Below, one piece after another: positions 54,231-64,000 of a stretch of 64,000 bases of DNA. The position numbers were made by a program, and so were the translations under genes. The notes beneath the pieces are model-generated. The model was given only the letters and a program-made list of their open reading frames with translations. It was not told the DNA's origin and did no database searches. Position 1 is the first letter of the stretch. Each line of letters starts with the position of its first letter. Origin of the DNA: Microcyclospora pomicola (Eukaryota; Ascomycota; Dothideomycetes; Capnodiales); the NCBI GenBank assembly GCA_002786065.1, contig NHNY01000031.1, positions 373,510 to 437,509 on the forward strand, written 5' to 3'.

Positions 54231-55897
54231 ATGGCCCCTCATGCAAATGACTCGAATGGCAATGCCACGGGCATGAGCGCCCCAATGCCTTCTGCTATTG
54301 CGACTTCCGGCTTTACCGTCGCCTCACCAAACGTCAACTACACCGAGTCAGAGATCACCAGCAAATACACATACCGGACGACGGACGTCAACATCACCGA
54401 TGGCAAATTCACAGCTACCCCCAAGGAGACCATCTACGACTTCAAGACCGAACGCAAGGTCGGCAAAGTTGGTCTGATGATGGTTGGTCTTGGTGGTAAC
54501 AATGGTACCACCGTCACAGCCGGTATCCTCGCCAACAAGCGCAACCTCACATGGGATACTCGCGAGGGTCCCCGAGAAGCAAACTACTACGGTTCGGTCA
54601 CCATGTCATCCACAGTCAAGCTTGGTTCCGACTCAAAAACTGGCAAGGACGTCAACATTCCTCTCCAAAGCTTGCTACCGATGGTCCACCCGAACGACCT
54701 GGTGATTGGCGGCTGGGATATCAGCGGTCTCGACCTTGCAGCCTCTGCAGACCGTGCCAAAGTCCTCGAGCCATCACTCAAGAACCTTGTACGGAAGGAA
54801 CTTGCAGCCATCAAGCCTCTTCCCAGTATCTACTACCCAGACTTCATCGCTGCCAACCAAGGTGAGCGAGCAGACAACGTGATCGAAGGTTCCAAGGCCT
54901 CCAACGAACATGTCGAGAAACTCCGCCAAGACATCCGTGACTTCAAGTCCAGCAACAGCCTCGACAAGGTCATCGTGCTTTGGACCGCAAACACTGAACG
55001 CTACGCCGAGATCGTCCCCGGCGTGAACGACACCGCAGACAACCTTGTCAAGGCCATTGCCGACGGTCACGAAGAGGTCTCACCCTCTACCGTGTTCGCC
55101 GTAGCCTGTATTCTCGAGAACGCCCCCTTCATCAACGGCTCACCCCAAAACACCTTCGTCCCTGGCTGCATCGAGCTCGCCGAGAAGCACAACGCCTTCA
55201 TCGGCGGCGACGACTTCAAGTCCGGCCAGACCAAGATGAAGTCCGCTCTCGTCGACTTCATGATCAACGCCGGCATCAAGCTGACCTCGATCGCGTCCTA
55301 CAACCACCTGGGCAACAACGACGGCATGAACCTGTCGTCACAGAAGCAGTTCCGCAGCAAGGAGATCAGCAAGTCCAACGTCGTCGACGACATGGTCGCC
55401 GCCAACTCGGTGCTGTACAAGGAGGGCGAGCACCCCGACCACACCGTCGTCATCAAGTACATGCCCGCGGTCGGCGACAACAAGCGTGCCCTGGACGAGT
55501 ACTACGCTGAGGTAAGTCCCGCATTCACCACACCACCCTCACCTCATTCCATGACTCTAACGCTCCCCCGCAGATCTTCCTCGGCGGCCACCAAACCATC
55601 TCCATGTTCAACGTCTGCGAAGACTCGCTCCTCGCGTCCCCGCTCATCATCGACCTCGTCCTCGTCGCCGAGCTGATGACCCGCATCCAATGGCGCCAGC
55701 ACGGCGAGCCCGCATACAAGAACTTCCACTCCGTCCTCTCCGTCCTCAGCTACATGCTCAAGGCCCCGCTGACCCCGCCCGGCACCCCCGTCGTCAACGC
55801 CCTCGCCAAGCAGCGCAGCGCCCTCGTCAACATCATGCGCGCCTGCGTCGGCTTGGAGCCCGAGAACGATATGACGCTCGAGCATAAGTTGTTTTAG
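54231..55897 (+). CDS. INO1: Inositol-3-phosphate synthase
   Basis: Exons 54231-55511 and 55574-55897 (62-nt GTAAGT...CCGCAG intron, phase 0) give 534 aa, as expected. The NAD-binding motif GLGGNNGTT is at residues 86-94. Other hallmarks are [90 protein letters not shown] and, after the junction, [20 protein letters not shown]. The enzyme converts glucose 6-phosphate to 1D-myo-inositol 3-phosphate, the first step of inositol and phosphatidylinositol synthesis, in the cytosol. The N-terminal 30 residues are extra and of low complexity. I found no clear inositol-responsive element upstream. Confidence 0.97.
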
Positions 55898-56045
55898 ATT
55901 GCGTAGATAAATGAACTCCTCGGGGGTCAAGGATACATGGCGTTCATGGGGGACATAATGGGGTGGCGTTAGATAATCATCTTTATACTGTTTCATGATA
56001 GATTTTGAGACATATCTTGACATGTTTTCTTTCCGGATTCCCACA

Positions 56046-57560
56046 TCATCGCTTCTCGAGCAGGTACTCGCGTTCATACATTGTCTTCAGCACGCCGTAC
56101 ATGCCGCTGACCGGCCACACCTTCCACGCCCGACGCTGCAGCCACTCCGTCCACGAGGTCTTTCGCCTGTCTGCATCCGAAGTCCCCCCGGGCAGTTTGA
56201 CACAGACCTTCTCGTACACATCCGGCAGGTATCCGGCTCCATACCGCGCGCGCAGGCCCTCGTACCAGTCGCGATCGTAGATGCCCCAGAACTCGGCCGC
56301 GGTATAGTATGCCTGGGCATAGAGCCATTTGATGCCGCCGAGGGCGCGAACGCGCGACTCCAGCTTGCGATTGGCGGCGACGAAGCGGCCGTAGTCAGTC
56401 GATCCGGGACCCCAGACGCCGATGTTGACGAAGTGCTGGGGGCTGGCGGGGGATGGGGAGGTGGGGTGGTCGGGGAAGCGCGGATGCAGGGAGATGGGGC
56501 GGGTGACGGTGAAGGGACACAGCCAGAGCGGGTACAGGCTGAAGTCGCGGTCGACGAAGTGCAGGAAATCCTCGGCGGTCGCGGCGGGCAGCAGCAGATC
56601 TTGAATCATGTACTGCGACGAGTGGCCCGAGAAGTGCAGCGCGCGGTACATGACGCGCGTGTGCATGAAGTAGTCCAGCGCCCAGCGGGTGATGCGGTTG
56701 AAGGGCGTGAGGAAGTAGGAGAAGGCGTAGCGGCCGGTCCAGAAGGCGCCGCGGTCGTAGCGGAAGAGGTAGTCGCGCACCGGCGTGAGCTCGGTGACGG
56801 GGCCGAGGCGGTTGCGCGTCGTGCGGTCGGCGTGCACGTAGAACCACGGGTCTTGCGGCCGGCTGAAGTGCTGGACTTTCGTGCCGGGCGGGACCTCGTC
56901 GGTCAGTCGGCCGGTGACGATCACGCCGCGGGTGGAGGAGAGCACGATACCGTCGACATAGTCGTTGCTCCGGTCGCTGGTGGCCGTTTGCATGGTCTCC
57001 AGCGTGTCGGCCGCATCCTCAGTTGGGTGGTAGGTCAGTTCGACGTAGGGCTTCGCGTCCATCAGGCGCATTTCGAGCAGAGTCGTCACGCCGAGCGTGC
57101 CGAAGGTTCCAGCTGCGCCGAAGAAGAGATCCGATCGCTCGTCCTTGGACGCTCGTACGATTTCTCCGGTTGGCAGGACGATCTCAATCCAGTTGATGGT
57201 CGTTTCGAAAAAGCCAAACTTGAAGCCGCTGCTCTCTCCAGCTGTCCCGGCGAAGCCACCACCAACTGTGATCCCTGGGAATTCCATGACGACGAGTGGT
57301 AGTAGGCCGTGAGGGAAGAGCTCGTCTACGAGCTGGTCCATGGGAACATTGGGCTCCACCAGACATGTTTTGGTCTTTCGGTCGATCTGGAAAATATGAT
57401 TGAGCTTGCTGGTGTCCACCATTCGTTTGGGATCCACCTTCCGGGCCTGCGTGGAATTGGTTGAACCATGATATAGTCGATATGGAGTCTGTTGCTGGTG
57501 GAAGCCTTTGACACATTCTGAGATGGCCTGCACTGCGGCATCGTGCTGCTTCATCGCCAT
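56046..57560 (-). CDS. FAD-linked oxidoreductase, delta(24)-sterol reductase (DHCR24)-like, copy 2
   Basis: A single exon of 504 aa starting MAMKQHDAAVQAISECVKGF. The same domains as in copy 1 (32803-34578) occur in the same order: YRLYHGSTNSTQARK, VVMEFPGITVGGGFAGTAGE, GTFGTLGVTTLLEMRL, DPWFYVHADR, LFRYDRGAFW, NRITRWALDYFMHTRVMYRA, SLYPLWLCPFTVTRP and GGIKWLYAQAYY. The two proteins are clearly paralogues, matching over almost 500 residues. This copy lacks the Arg-rich N-terminal extension and is more GC-rich at third codon positions. Expected activity: FAD-dependent reduction or oxidation of a sterol-like or other lipid substrate. The true substrate is unknown. It is convergent with INO1, with 148 bp between stops. 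Confidence 0.87.
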   Translation of the reverse strand: MAMKQHDAAVQAISECVKGFHQQQTPYRLYHGSTNSTQARKVDPKRMVDTSKLNHIFQIDRKTKTCLVEPNVPMDQLVDELFPHGLLPLVVMEFPGITVGGGFAGTAGESSGFKFGFFETTINWIEIVLPTGEIVRASKDERSDLFFGAAGTFGTLGVTTLLEMRLMDAKPYVELTYHPTEDAADTLETMQTATSDRSNDYVDGIVLSSTRGVIVTGRLTDEVPPGTKVQHFSRPQDPWFYVHADRTTRNRLGPVTELTPVRDYLFRYDRGAFWTGRYAFSYFLTPFNRITRWALDYFMHTRVMYRALHFSGHSSQYMIQDLLLPAATAEDFLHFVDRDFSLYPLWLCPFTVTRPISLHPRFPDHPTSPSPASPQHFVNIGVWGPGSTDYGRFVAANRKLESRVRALGGIKWLYAQAYYTAAEFWGIYDRDWYEGLRARYGAGYLPDVYEKVCVKLPGGTSDADRRKTSWTEWLQRRAWKVWPVSGMYGVLKTMYEREYLLEKR

Positions 57561-58084
57561 TTTTCGTCTACGCCTTACTGAAAGTTAATGTTGGAAGTAT
57601 GAACTCGAGAGAAATAGTATTAGGGAAGTATAATAGACCCTGTCACGAACAAAATGCGACAGTTATACTGTGGTATCATTGACACATTAAGACATACATG
57701 TAGAATATGCGGTGTCGTCGGATGGCCACTCGATGGATGGAAGATGCAACGGTCTGTGCGGTGACGGACAAACCTTCATTCTCCACTTCACCATCAGCGC
57801 GACTTCAGATGCTCTTCTTCAGCATGTATCGTGTCTGGTCTTGTGGCTATGCGGCATGCTTGTAAATTGTGCTCATACGTTATTCGAATGATCATTGCAC
57901 CTGCGAAGCCTTGCTTCTGCGAGGCGCAGGTCAGATGGGAACTGTTTGTGGTAAAGAGCATCCCCGCGTTCGCCGCAATGCATCTTCAATTCGTCATTCA
58001 TGGGTACCTAAATATATGGTACATTGAGTATGCGTGTAGCTGCACCCTCCGCAGTCGGTGCATTGACATAACCCGACGATCACC
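57561..58084. promoter_or_regulatory. Divergent intergenic region, DHCR24-like copy 2 / Nas6
   Basis: 524 bp between divergent starts. No recognised operator. Open frames are short. Confidence 0.35.
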
Positions 58085-58865
58085 ATGAATAACGACGACT
58101 CGCAATCCTCCAAATTCGCTATACACGCCGCCTGTCGCGAGGGCCAAAGTACGCAGAAGAGCACGGAAATGTCGTAGTTCGTGCTGACTCGGAGCGGCAG
58201 TCAACGTCGTCGAGTCGCTACTGAACGCGGAGGGAGCAGGCCGTCGCCTGGTGACTCGCGAAGATGACGATGGTCGTCAGCCAATCCACTGGGCGAGTAG
58301 CTACAATCGTCTGCCGATCGTAGAACTACTCGCGGAACAGAAAGGCGTCAACATCGATGCGCAAGATGGTGCGGGGTGGACAGCCTTGATGATGGCGGCA
58401 AGTCTGAAGGAGGGGGACGGACTTGTCGACTTTCTACTCTTGAAAGGGGCAGATGTGGACGTCAAAACCAACAACGGCCAGACCGCATTGCATTTCGCCA
58501 GTAGCAAGTCCAATCTGGATACAGCTAGAAAGCTGATTGCGCACAAAGCGTCGGCAAGAGTCAAGGACAAACGTGGACAATTACCGTTGCATCGAGCAGC
58601 AGCTGTGGGACACGTGCCGATCGTGAAGCTGTTGCTGGAGAGTAAGAGTTCGATCAATGCGACCGACATTGACGGAAGTACTGCTCTTCATCATGCCATA
58701 GCCGAAGGACATGGCGAGACTGCGGTAGTGCTGCTGAAGGCTGGCGCGGAGACTGATAAGAGAGATGCGAATGATGCTTTGGCAATCAACTTGGCCCCAG
58801 ACGCAAAGGTACGAGATTACATAGAACGAGCCGCCGAGGAGGAAGGCATCGCTCTGGGATTGTAG
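58085..58865 (+). CDS. NAS6: Ankyrin-repeat proteasome assembly chaperone (Nas6/gankyrin-like)
   Basis: Exons 58085-58148 and 58201-58865 (52-nt intron, GTACGC donor) give 242 aa. Except for short ends, the protein consists of about six ankyrin repeats: KFAIHAACREGQ across the junction to NVVESLLN, DGRQPIHWASSYNRLPIVEL, GWTALMMAASLKEGDGLVDF, GQTALHFASSKSNLDTARKL, GQLPLHRAAAVGHVPIVKLL and GSTALHHAIAEGHGETAVVL. Length and the HWA(S/A)S-type second repeat fit Nas6/gankyrin (PSMD10). Known role: chaperone that binds Rpt3 during assembly of the 19S proteasome cap. Ankyrin proteins are easily confused, so the name is likely rather than certain. Confidence 0.8.
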
Positions 58866-59736
58866 GGCAACATATATGTACATCCCTAGCATGTTCGTGG
58901 TCAACCATGATTCTTCAAGGGTGTCTCTCGTAGTCGCTACTTCTCATTGTTTCTGCTGGTTCCTCGAGACATACGAGCATCTAGGCTGACAATGCCGTGT
59001 AACCCATATATCCAACGCAACACTGCTAGTCGTTGAATACCTGAAGGAATACAGATACAGATGTGGAGCTGCTCGCCCTAGTACGGCTAGATCACACGGT
59101 TACGTGACAGCGCATGAGAAGCAAGCAATAAGATCACGTTCTTGGTATGGTGGCCGAGTCTCATGCAGACCGTATCTTCATGCAAGTCCATCACCTCATA
59201 TCGATCGTGCTATTGAATTTAGTAGCTACTAACCTTGTGAATCGATGGGAATGAGCTATGTGACCTAAGACATACAATATCTCAATCACTTGCTCCATGG
59301 CTCTGCTGCGGCAAAGAACGGCTGTGGCCGTCAACGAACCTCGAAATTTTTGACGTGGCTCAAAGCTAAAGACGACCTCGCGCGCTCTCGACCTATCCTC
59401 AAAGCATGTCTATATACAACTCTGCATCTTCCATGCATCCATAAATTTTGCAGCATTTTCGCGAGGCGTGACCAGCACATTTCCACTCTGTGACCAGCAT
59501 CATCACCCTTCGACAAGGATCTCGACCCTGGCCTTCCCCGCTCACTCGGATGGACCTGTGGACGTGAACCTCGATGCTTCTCCAGTTTCTTGGTTGGGGA
59601 CGCGCAACTTTGCTTTGAGCACACGTCACTCGCACTCGTTCCACTCAGGTCCTACTCTTGGCATTCGCCGTTTACTTCCTGACCATATTTTCTTATCATA
59701 TCACTCATAGACTCGAAAGAGTCGCGTCGACCGGAT
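58866..59736. other. Intergenic region upstream of the Vsb1-like gene
   Basis: 871 bp with no supportable gene. The final 250 bp is C/T-rich and probably leader of the transporter gene. Confidence 0.35.
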
Positions 59737-62700
59737 ATGTCCGGACGAACTGCCAAGCGGCAACGGACTTCGTCGTTGTCCGTGGCACATCAAAGCCTGC
59801 CATACGGCGACGAAGACGCGATCTCATCCACCGATGAGGGCACACTTGCAGCTGGCCACCCGACAAGGGCGTCTAGGTTCAGCCGTGCATCGTTCTCGAA
59901 TGCGGGCACGAGTGGTGGTTTGGCTTCCTCGTACAGCTTGCCCAGCAGATCTTACATCCATCATGCAAGTCATGCTGCTTCGAAAGGTGCGCCTTGAATT
60001 TTCGTACTTGCCATCATGTTCAAGCCACATATTCGTTACTTACACATGTTGCAGAACCAATGCAATATTCGTCCTCAGGTGTCCGGGAACGGACGGCAGA
60101 ACTGTCATCTTCGTTCTTGAGTGATTCTGAGATGGCACGTCAATTCAATCCGGACAACCAATCGTCTGACCTTGCGAATGGTCAATCTAAACGGCAGGAG
60201 ACCATACCTGAACGCTCGGAGCCAGTATCGCCAGATGAAACTGCCACCAGTCCTCGCACTGCTGCACCTTCAGAGCTTTCGGCAGCTTTGCATCAGCAGT
60301 CTGCAAACAACGCACGCAAGTTGTCTTCGTCTACTGGCCGATCTCGTTGGGGATCAATCTCCCGCGTCCCGGATGTAGTCATTAGCGATGCGGCTTCTGA
60401 TGACGCTACGGAAAGCAGTTCTTTACTACCGCGTGCTCGACTTTCCATGCGACGGAAGCAACAGACTTACGGTACCCCGGATGACGTCGAGCACCAAGTG
60501 GCCAGCGACGATGCCCACCCATGGGACCAGTTCGAGCATCAATATCCTTCGTGGCGAGGCAAGGCGAGGAAAGCTTGGAGCCGAACAATCAGTCCTAAGA
60601 CCTGGGACTTCCGAGCCATCGGATCCGCTGTGATCATCCAACCCGCAACAATGGTCCCGGCAGTGTTTCTCGGCTTATTGCTCAATCTTCTCGATGCTTT
60701 ATCTTATGGCATAATTCTGTTTCCACTTGGAGAGGAAGCATTCGCGGACCTTGGACCGGACGGTGTGTCTATGTTCTACGTGAGCTGTATCATCTCGCAA
60801 CTCGTCTACTCCACAGGAAGTATCTTTCGCGGTGGTGTAGGCTCCGAGATGATCGAGGTTGTACCTTTCTTCCACAAAATGACCTACCTCATCATAGCTA
60901 AGATGGGCACCGAGAATCAGGATGCCCTCCGAGCGACGGTGATCACATCCTACGCAATGAGCTCCATCATTACAGGATTGGTGTTTTTCATCCTCGGTGC
61001 AGCAAATCTCGGCACACTTGTCAACTTCTTCCCACACTCCATCCTTACTGGTTGCATTGGCGGTGTCGGCATCTTCTTGTTCGTGACTGGAATCGAGGTC
61101 TCGGCCCGCCTGGACGGCAATCTCGACTTCTCGAAAGAGGTTTTCTTCAAGTTGTTCTCCCCTGATACCATGCCTTTATGGATTCCACCACTAGCTCTCG
61201 CCATCATACTTCTCACGATTAAGCATTACTACGATCGGCCTTGGCTAGTCCCAGCGTACTACATCACCATCACGGCTCTGTTCTACATCATCACGACTGC
61301 GGTCCCGTCCATTAGCATGGACAACTTGCGCAGTGCTGGGTGGGTCTTCGAGGCGCCAGCCAAAGGAGTTCCTTTCTACAACTTCTACAGCCATTACAAG
61401 TTCAATTTGGTCGATTGGAGTGCGATCTGGATGACGATCCCATCGCAGTTGGCCCTGACCTTCTTTGGTATCCTGCACGTTCCGATCAACGTTCCAAATC
61501 TTGCAATGGTCGTTCAGGAAGACAACGTCAGCATCAACCGAGAGCTGATCATGCACGGTCTTTCTAACACACTGTCCGGCTGCGTTGGTAGTATCCAAAA
61601 CTATCTGGTCTTCGTTAACAGCGTATTGTTCATGGATACTGGTGGGAACAGCAGACTTGCCGGATACATGCTAGCGGCTGCCACTTTTGGGCTTCTGGTA
61701 GCTGGACCAGTCGTGATCGGGTATGTGCCGGTCATGGTGGTTGGCACACTAATCTACATGCTGGGCATCGACCTGGCGAGAGAGGCTCTAGTCTTGACGT
61801 GGGGAAGGCTGCACCGACTGGAGTACTTTACCATTGTCATCATCGCATTCGTGATGGGCATCTACGACTTCGTCGTCGGTATTGCGATTGGCATTGGCCT
61901 GGCATGTCTCGTATACGTGGTACAGACATCGCGCAAGACCGTGATCCGAGCAGAATTTTCCGGCGCCGTGGCAGAGTCGACTGTGCGTCGTCATCCCCGC
62001 CAGCGCAATTACCTCCACAAGGTCGGACCACAAATTCGGATCGTCAAATTGGGCGGCTACCTGTTCTTTGGCAGTATCGTGAAAGTCGAGAAGAAAGTTC
62101 GGGCATTGATTGATGCTGAAGCTTTCGCAACGTGCCCAATCCGTTATCTTGTCCTGGACTTCACCCACGTTACGGGGATCGATTTCTCGGCAGCTGAGGC
62201 TTTCGGTCGGATGAACCGTATCTTGCACCGCCGAGAAGTCAAGATGGATCTGGCTGGAGTGACACTGGGAAGCGAAGTAGGCAAGAGTCTTGAGATGGTT
62301 GGCCTCTTCCACGATTCTGGTGAAGAGCAAGCCGTGCCAGCGCCCGGCCTTTTCGAAGATCTCAACGCAGCACTGGAGTCTTGCGAGAATGAGCTTCTGA
62401 TGGTGCTCACGGAGAAGCAGAGGCCTGGCGGCCGCAAGTCAGAAGACTCACCACCTATACCGATCCCCACCAACGTGCCTGATCTCGACTCACAAGGTCC
62501 GTCTTTCGGCGGGATGCTCGGTTCGCCACGTCGAAATCATCTCTACCAGGCAGCTCATTCGACCATCTCCGAAACGTCTCACGACCCATCGAAATGGAAC
62601 AACCTCAAGCAACCGCTTCCATTGCTCATGCAGGCTTTCCAGGATCTCACGACGCAGAACGAGGACTTCTGGTTCCGAGCCGTCCCCTACTTCACCAAAC

Positions 62701-63053
62701 GTGAGTTCATCAAGGGTCAAATGATGTATACACGCGGCGATACTCCTGATGGGTTCTACCTTTTGCAATCCGGCATTCTACGAGCGGAGTATTATCTGGA
62801 GCAAGGCAATTATCACGAGAGCATCGTGGCAGGCACCACCTGTGGCGAGCTGCCGTTCTTCAGTGAGACGCAGCGGACGTCGAGCGTCATCGCGGAGACG
62901 GATTGTGTCGCCTGGCTTTTGACGCCGGAGAAGTGGGAGGAGCTACAGAGCAAGGATGCGGATGTGACGAAAGAGCTGTTGAAGGTGGGGTTGAAGCTGA
63001 GCGCCGAGCGCATGAACGCTATTACCAGCTACGTCCTCATCACTGCGAGTTGA
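59737..63053 (+). CDS. SulP/STAS/cNMP-binding membrane transporter (Vsb1-like, vacuolar)
   Basis: Exons 59737-59986 and 60055-63053 (68-nt intron) give 1082 aa. A disordered Ser-rich head (about 210 aa) is followed by the SulP/SLC26-type membrane domain (about 220-650), with SYGIILFPLGEEAFADLGPD, FPHSILTGCIGGVGIFLFVT, HVPINVPNLAMVVQED and GNSRLAGYMLAAATFG. A STAS domain comes next (RIVKLGGYLFFGSIVKVEKK, RYLVLDFTHVTGIDFSAAEA). The C-terminal cyclic-nucleotide-binding-like domain (about 890-1060) has YTRGDTPDGFYLLQSGILRA and GTTCGELPFFSETQRTSSVI. Yeast Vsb1 (YGR125W) has the same order and is needed for storing basic amino acids in the vacuole. Plain sulfate permeases lack the cNMP domain. Whether the domain binds a nucleotide is unknown. 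Confidence 0.9.
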
Positions 63054-64000
63054 GTTGGAGAGGCAGTAGTTTGACGGGGTTGTGGTCTTCATGCGGGGTG
63101 GATGTGTCGATCGAAGATGATCTGGGAGGCTGCAAGCGTGATTATTTAAGTTGGTCGTAGAGCTGCAGATTTGGTCTAGCTAGAGGACGTGTCCTTTCCA
63201 AAGCCCATCGATTCGACAGAAACACGATGGCTGTCACAATTCATCACTTGTACCAATATCTGCAACAGTTGTACAACATGGATGATGGAAGTAGAAGTCT
63301 CCGTTTACGTGGACTATACATGTGCAGCTATCCTAGATAGGTAAGCATGCATGTGATCACGAGCTGCAGGTCTTGACACATGGGCCTAGTCCCGATGAGG
63401 ATTGGATGATCTGCAGATCTGCTGATAAACATGTGAAGAAGAAAAGGGTCACGAAAACGTCCTGGAGAGACGAGTTTCCGAGAGCCGATCACCTCCGTCA
63501 AGACGATATACCGACTACAGTAGGTAGCCACCGAACAGGCCTCGGATGAGTCCAAGCAGCCGAGTTCCTTGATGTGCTAATCGACGAAACGATGGGACTC
63601 GTACAGACAGGAGACTGCAGATGAGATAGGGATGCGCTGCGTTTCTAGCCGTGGGCCGTGGTCCATGGGGCAGCGCCGCAGCGGTGTTCGTCGCGATGTG
63701 GGCCTATCGTCAACGGTTCATTTGGGACACGAGGCACTTTATTAGTCCTCGCCAGATCTCAACCACTAGATCGCGCCGGGCAACGGAAGCGTCTTTGCTC
63801 GGAGAGTGCTGTGATGGGACGATTAGTGAGCGCAGGGAGAGGTAGCGGTGAAGAGCAAGATCTCTTATCGATGTTCTTTCACGCGACCTGAAGATCGAGA
63901 CACTCATCGCTCACTGGGATTTCTGGCTTGTTATCTGATCCAGCCATAGCATCGAGGGATGATTGATTATATGAGTGCCGGCAGCACGACAGTCGGAAAT
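63054..64000. other. Right-edge region, no recognised gene
   Basis: 947 bp after the transporter stop, containing its 3' UTR. Open frames are short and without family likeness. A gene may begin beyond the window. Confidence 0.4.

Noticed and set aside
55995-57302. 435-codon plus-strand frame
   Set aside because: It is the antisense shadow of the GC-rich DHCR24-like copy 2, which has full family motifs. The frame reads as Gly/Val/Arg-rich nonsense.
1-64000. Secondary-metabolite cluster, CRISPR array, prophage or mobile system
   Set aside because: No backbone synthase, no spaced repeats and no integrase or capsid-type gene; the genes are mostly unlinked housekeeping functions of a eukaryote.

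Overview
The window is nuclear DNA of a filamentous ascomycete (Pezizomycotina), most likely a Dothideomycete. The genes are compact and carry zero to four introns, mostly 45-75 nt long, with GTAAGT/GTATGT-type donors. They encode typical fungal families: a Zn2Cys6 regulator, a 2EXR protein, a CPC1/GCN4 bZIP factor, SSD1, small secreted proteins and a complex I ESSS subunit. The class is an inference from gene style; no single sequence proves it. I found no rRNA, tRNA, CRISPR array, transposon or virus-derived element.

Layout. 0.6-9 kb: THOC3/TEX1 (-), a CsbD-like stress protein (+), Mediator MED16 (-), an Hst3/Hst4-type sirtuin (+) and an Mms2/Uev1 ubiquitin E2 variant (+). 9.7-16.8 kb: a six-cysteine small secreted protein, a Bor1-type borate/anion exporter, an unknown 186-aa protein, a SUZ-domain protein and a secreted PLC-like phosphodiesterase. 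17-29 kb: a polyQ Zn2Cys6 regulator, an enlarged casein kinase 2 beta subunit, an unknown 81-aa protein, prefoldin subunit 5, a 2EXR protein and the amino-acid-starvation regulator CPC1. 29.7-41.8 kb: the p24 cargo receptor EMP24, a tandem SANT/Myb-like protein, a DHCR24-like FAD oxidoreductase, a complex I ESSS subunit, a DUF2293 protein and the mRNA-export factor GLE1. 43.5-63 kb: SSD1, dipeptidyl peptidase III, a GPI-type Ser/Thr-rich surface protein, inositol-3-phosphate synthase INO1, a second DHCR24-like oxidoreductase, the proteasome chaperone Nas6/gankyrin and a Vsb1-like SulP-STAS-cNBD transporter.

Most genes are unrelated housekeeping genes, and I see no biosynthetic cluster. THOC3 and GLE1 both serve mRNA export but lie about 40 kb apart. 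The sirtuin and Mms2 are adjacent, and both act in replication-damage tolerance. Two DHCR24-like paralogues lie about 22 kb apart.

The most interesting signals are regulatory. The CPC1 gene has a perfect CPC1/Gcn4 site upstream, a 5-codon uORF, and a second AUG in the wrong frame overlapping the coding frame. SSD1 has a long pyrimidine-rich leader without AUGs, motifs resembling those bound by Ssd1 itself, two uORFs just before the start, and five NDR-kinase-type phosphorylation motifs in its N-terminus. I did not find an unambiguous, entirely new system.
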